DNA from: Micractinium sp. NFX-FRZ
Lineage: Eukaryota > Chlorophyta > Trebouxiophyceae > Chlorellales > Chlorellaceae
DNA: 64,000 nt
NCBI GenBank assembly: GCA_029339195.1
Contig: JAPTJF010000159.1
Location: forward strand, 1 to 64,000
Direction of reading: 5' to 3'
Shown here: piece by piece, positions 59,943 through 64,000 of the stretch
Position numbering within the stretch: the first letter of the stretch is position 1
Layout of the letters: every line of letters starts with the position of its first letter
Program-made: the position numbers and the translations under genes
The notes under the pieces: generated by a model
The model's database searches: none
Seen by the model: the letters and a program-made list of their open reading frames with translations, nothing else
Told to the model about the DNA's origin: nothing

Positions 59943-62900
59943 ATGGACCGCGTGCCTGAAAAGGACATCCCGGCATTGCTAGCCAGCACCGGTGACTATG
60001 TCGCCAAGCTGCAGCATGACCTAGCCTCTGAGAGGTGTGTTTCACCAGCCTGCGACGACCGGTTTGGCTGTTGCGTTGCTCCCGCCCTTGTTGCATTGTT
60101 GTGCGACGGCTGCCTGCACCCACCACTTGCTGTGCAACCTCTTGTCATAGGACTCCCCTGTGCCCACCTCCTGCAACCTTTCCGGGGGATGCAGGCGACG
60201 AGCGGAGGCGCTGCAGGCAGAGCGTGATGCGCTGCGGGTGCAGGTGTCGGTGGTGCGACAGGAGGGGGTGGCACAGACTGCCAACCTAGAGGCACAGGTG
60301 GCACAGCTGACGGCTCAGCTGCGGCGCGCCCAGCTGGAGGCCAACACATGCAAGCAGCAGCTGCAAAGCGCCGAGGCGGCGCTGGCAGAGCAGCGCTCGG
60401 CGGCTGAGCGGGCGGAGGGCAGCGGACAGGCAGAGGCTGCTGAGCTGGCACGGCGGGTGGCTGAACTGGAGGCGCGCTGTGCGGCGCAGGCAGGGCAGCT
60501 GGGAGAGCTTCCGGGCTTGCGGGGGCGTGTGGAGCAGCAGGCAGCAGAACTGGCACGGCAGGCAGCGGAGCGGCAGGCGGCAGAGCAGGTGGGTGCTGGC
60601 CGGCGTGGCGCCAGCCTGCGTGTTGGGATGCCAGCAAGGAGTTGCCTGCCGCATTGCCCGGGGGGGGGGGGGGGGGGTTGTTGTTGCCTACGACCGCCCG
60701 CCCTCAGAACCACTTGTGTTCCCTGACCACCGGTCTGTGCGTCTCCTGCTGCAGAGGCACAAGGAAGAGGCTCAAGCGCTTGAGGCAGAGCGGGACCGCT
60801 ATGCTGAGGTGAGCCAGGCCGGCGCCCCCTCTGCTGTGTGCCTGTGCTTGCTGCTCATGACCTTGGTTTGCGCCCACAGCACATGCCAGCCCAATGTTTC
60901 AGCGACCAGCCCCTTTGCAACAATGCGCCCTGATGTGGGCCAGCTGCAGCACTGCCAGTGCATGGCAGTTGCAGGTGGGCCGACCCTGTGCCCGCCCTCC
61001 TGCCCTGCACCTCGCCCTGCCCTGCAGGCAAGCCGCTCCCAGAAGGAGAAGAGGACGGAGGTCGCCAAGTACTGCAGGAAACTCAAGGACGATTACACGG
61101 CACTCAAGCTGGCACACCGCCGCCACAAGGATGAGAATATCAAGCTGAAGGAGAAGCTTGAGCTGCTGGAGCGTGGCCGTGGCGGCGGCGGTGCAGCGGG
61201 GGCCGCGGGTGGCGAGGCAGAGGCTGTGGGCGCAGAGGCAGGGGCTGGCGGCAGCACTGCCTCTGGCATGTCCACCCGCAGCAATGAGGAGGGCATCGGC
61301 ACCGAGCACTTGCTTGTTTCAGAGCAGACACAGGGTGCCATCCGCCGGGCGAAGAGCATCAGCAGCGGCGAGCTAGACGCTTTGCGTGGCAGCGGCAGCG
61401 GCCGGGCCACGCCTGCCAGCGGGCAGCCCGCCCAGCAGCAGCCCGCGCGGCAGCAGCCGGTGCTCCAGCAGGCTGTGCAGCAGCAGCTGCAGCCACGGGT
61501 AGCAGAGTCGCAGCAGCTGCGGTCGCCGGTGCCGCCGGCTCTGGCAGACCCGCCGCGCGTGGCTGTGCCGCCGCCAGCAGCTGTGTGGCCAGTGGATGAG
61601 CCCCCGCAGGCCTTTGCAGAGGTGCCTCCAACTGATGCCGAGAACCTGCCAGGCAGTGATGATGATGCTGACCTCACGCAGGCAGTACCACTCCCCGCAG
61701 CCCCCGTCATCTGCACCCAGCTGCCGCCGCCGGTGCAGCAGCCAGCACACCAGCGGCAGCAGCAGCACTGGCACCAGCAGCAGAAGCAGCAGCAACAGTG
61801 GGATGAGCAGCCGATGCGGCTGCGGCAAGTGCCGGCAGGGCAGCAGCAACAGCAGCAGCAGCAGCAGCAGCAGGCGCAGGGCAGGGGCGCATCACACGGC
61901 GGCAGCAGGCAGGCCAAGCGGGCGCTGCCTGCTGAGCCAGCCAGCAAAGCAGCAGACCACAGCGACGTGCAGCGCATGGCGCCGCCGCTTCCACGCCAGC
62001 CCAAGCGCCACCAGCCTGGCGGGAGCAATAGCAGGCGGCTCTCGGAAGAGGTGGACCAGCAGGTCAGGCAGCCTTCTGAGCAGCCCTCTGGTATGGTGGG
62101 GGAGCAGCAAGGCAGGCAGCCTGCCCAGCAGCAGGAACGGCAGGCCCAGCAGCCTTCGACTTCTGGGGACGGGGAGAGGGAGCAGGGCAGGCAGCCTGCC
62201 AAGCAGAGGCAGCAGCAGCAGCAGCCTCATGCCATGCCGCAGGAGCGGGCGCCGCCGCCGCCGCCGCAGCAGCAGCAGCATCAGCAGCAGCGGCAGCAAC
62301 AGCGGCAGCAGCAGCTGGACCAGCAGGCGGTGTCAGACGATGAGCTATGGTCGCCGGTGGCAGGGCGGCGTGCAGCGGATGCACCCCCAGCCCGCCCACC
62401 CTCCAGGCCACGGTCGGCGCCAGCAGAGCAGCCGCTGCCAGAGGCTGCGCCCTGGCCCACCACCGCTGCTGCAGGACCCCGGCAGCAGCAGCAGGTCCAG
62501 CAGCAGCAGCAGCAGGCACCGCCAGGCGGCGGCTGGAAGTCTGTTGTGAGGAACAACTCGGTGCATGCAGCCTTTGACCTGGGGGCCGACGGCCGCCTGC
62601 CTGCGCTGCAGCAGAGGCAGCTGCCACGCGGCACATCCGGCGGGCAGCTGGGCGGGCAGCTGGGCGGCAATGGCAGTGGTAGTGGATATGGCGGCGGTAA
62701 TGGCAACGGTGGCGGCTGGGGCAATGGCGGGGGTGCGGGGTTCAAGTACCAGGCAGTGGTGCGCAAGAAGGCGGAGCGTGAGAAGCTGCAGGTGAGTGAT
62801 GCAGGAGTCTGGGTGGGTGTGCTGGCTGGCTTGAGGGTCCTCCTCTCAATGCTTGCTTGGTGTGTTTGTGGAAGAGTGCTGCTGCTGGGGGGGGCTGCTC

Positions 62901-63993
62901 CTGTGCGAATGCGTCGTGGACAATCATGGGGCTTCTGTGCATGAGGCTGGTGTAGTGCCGCTCCTAGTGCATGAGGCCGCTCGAATGTGGCTTGTGGCCT
63001 TTCCAGTTTACAACCTTCTCAACCTTGCGACCCATTGCGTGCTGCCCACACCACCGCCCTGTGATCCCCTGCACAGGGCGTGGAGTGCAAGCAGTGCATG
63101 CGCTTCTTTGACGCCCTGGAGAGCTGGGGCACCATTGGGCAGGAGACCGTGCGCCTGGCTTGCGGCCACGTGCAGCAAGGTGCGGCAGGTGGTGGGGATT
63201 GCAGGGTGCACCTGCCTGGTGACGGGTGCCTGGCGGCCTAGTGCTTGCCTGCCTGTGCAGCTTCCGCCATGCTTTGTGGCACTGCCTGCCCCACCGCTTG
63301 CCCCACCGCTATCCTCGTCGCTAGCCTGCAGCGTTGGGCATGTGTCACACTGCCCATCCCTGCTCCTTCCCTCCGGGCGTGGCCCCTGCAGTGGGCCGCG
63401 ACGAGATGCGGCAGGAGGGCTCCCGCCACCGCTACATCTACCAGCCGCCTGAAACGCAGGAGGGGTTCTGGAACATGGTGGGTGGGCTGTGACGGGTTGG
63501 GTTCAGTTAGCGGTGGCCATGTGGGGAGGATTTGCTGCAGCTTGGAGTGGAGGTAGATGCAAGATCCGAGCATGCCTGCACAAGTGCCTGATGCCCATGG
63601 TTTGCCCCCAGCCCGACGGCATGTCGCTCCACTTGGCAGTCCCTGGCTCTGCCCCCGGCCAGCCCTCTGGCCTTGCGTCAATCTTGCCTCCCCCGCTCTG
63701 CAAGCCTGCCTGTCCCATGCTATGATGCTCTGTACCCCCGCCTTGTGCTGCAGGACCTCACTCAGGAGCCACCACCCAAGAAGGCGGACAAGCAGGAGCG
63801 GCAGACGGAGGGAGACGGGCAGGAACAGTGGCAGGAGGCGCTTGAGGGGCAGGAGAACGCGCCGTCACCGCAGCAGGCACAGCAGGCACAGCAGCAGCAG
63901 CAGCAGGGGCAGCAGCCGTGCTGGGTGTGGCAGGCGCGGGACATTAGTGAGGAAGAGCAGGGGCTGCAGCAGCAGGGCCGCAGCCCATCGTAG
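59943..63993 (+). CDS. COM1: CtIP/SAE2/COM1-type DNA end-resection factor
   Basis: It works with the MRN nuclease to trim DNA double-strand breaks before homologous recombination and meiotic repair. Seven exons (59943-60034, 60195-60588, 60755-60808, 61028-62791, 63077-63179, 63392-63477, 63754-63993) give 910 aa ending in TAG. The N-terminal ~190 residues are a long coiled coil (ERDALRVQVSVVRQEGVAQ, LEAQVAQLTAQLRRAQLEAN), the likely tetramerisation region. Exon 4 is mostly a disordered Gln/Ala/Pro-rich linker with poly-Gln runs near 61850. The C-terminal signature is diagnostic: YQAVVRKKAEREKLQGVECK, CMRFFDALE with a CxxC pair, then EGSRHRYIYQPPETQEGFWN and LTQE, the SAE2/CtIP C-terminal domain. 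A ~75-residue Gln-rich tail follows, unusual for the family. Confidence 0.9.
60660..60677 (+). repeat. G18 homopolymer in COM1 intron 2
   Basis: Eighteen consecutive G residues on the sense strand in the 166-bp intron between exons 2 and 3. Such a run can form a G-quadruplex and is prone to length change. Confidence 0.9.
61849..61873 (+). repeat. (CAG)n encoding poly-Gln in COM1
   Basis: A CAG/CAA run of about nine codons inside exon 4 encodes uninterrupted Gln. Further CAG-rich stretches lie at 61755-61800, 62210-62320 and 62480-62515. It is an expandable coding repeat. Confidence 0.9.
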
Positions 63994-64000
63994 CATTCTC

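Noticed and set aside
61093..62202. Minus-strand frame with very high Cys content, looking like a metallothionein-like protein
   Set aside because: It is the antisense reading of COM1 CAG-rich codons (CTG/TGC in another frame), so the Cys pattern is an artefact of the triplet repeat.
63606..63660. Possible extra COM1 exon encoding PDGMSLHLAVPG after a CCCCAG acceptor
   Set aside because: It would interrupt the conserved GFWN-MDLTQE junction, which matches the family when exon 6 is joined directly to exon 7.

Overview
The window looks like nuclear DNA from a GC-rich, very intron-rich green alga of the Chlorella/Trebouxiophyceae type. The evidence is about 16 tightly packed genes with short exons, GTGAG/GTGCG donors, CTGCAG acceptors preceded by C/T-rich tracts, TGTAA-type 3' signals, an Ala/Gly/Gln-rich proteome, a Tat-routed thylakoid Deg protease and a cyanobacterial-type DUF3172 plastid protein. 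I see no prophage, transposon, CRISPR array, tRNA or rRNA. Exon chains were built by hand; each chain given as complete keeps one reading frame from ATG to stop.

Layout: NatA catalytic subunit NAA10 (+, 5' end off the window); small antibiotic-biosynthesis-monooxygenase-domain protein (+); class I fructose-bisphosphate aldolase (+); COX15 heme A synthase (-) divergent from Elongator subunit ELP5 (+); chloroplast Deg1 protease (-) divergent from a secreted Cys-rich protein (+); rolling-stone-like membrane protein (+); MYND-finger protein (+); 19-exon ascorbate-oxidase-like multicopper oxidase (-); SANT/Myb-like plus UBA protein (-); DUF3172 plastid protein (-) divergent from NUP62 (+); an unrecognised protein (+); a small secreted-type ORF (-); ribosomal protein eL32 (-) divergent from an ING protein that ends in a Tudor-like domain instead of a PHD finger (+); DZIP1-like ciliary protein (-) divergent from the CtIP/SAE2/COM1 DNA-end-resection factor (+). 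The genes are mostly housekeeping (protein acetylation, glycolysis, cytochrome oxidase assembly, tRNA modification, plastid proteolysis, nuclear pore, translation, chromatin, recombination) and share little beyond promoters between divergent pairs.

The most unusual feature is not a gene. In at least eight genes, introns carry one to four degraded tandem copies of the neighbouring exon edge, including its splice site, usually 70-140 bp apart. I call these exon-edge echoes. They occur in FBA, COX15, DEG1, the MYND gene, DUF3172, NUP62 and ING, and their peptide similarity to the real exon is often still visible. They suggest that introns here grow, or arise, by repeated tandem duplication across splice junctions.
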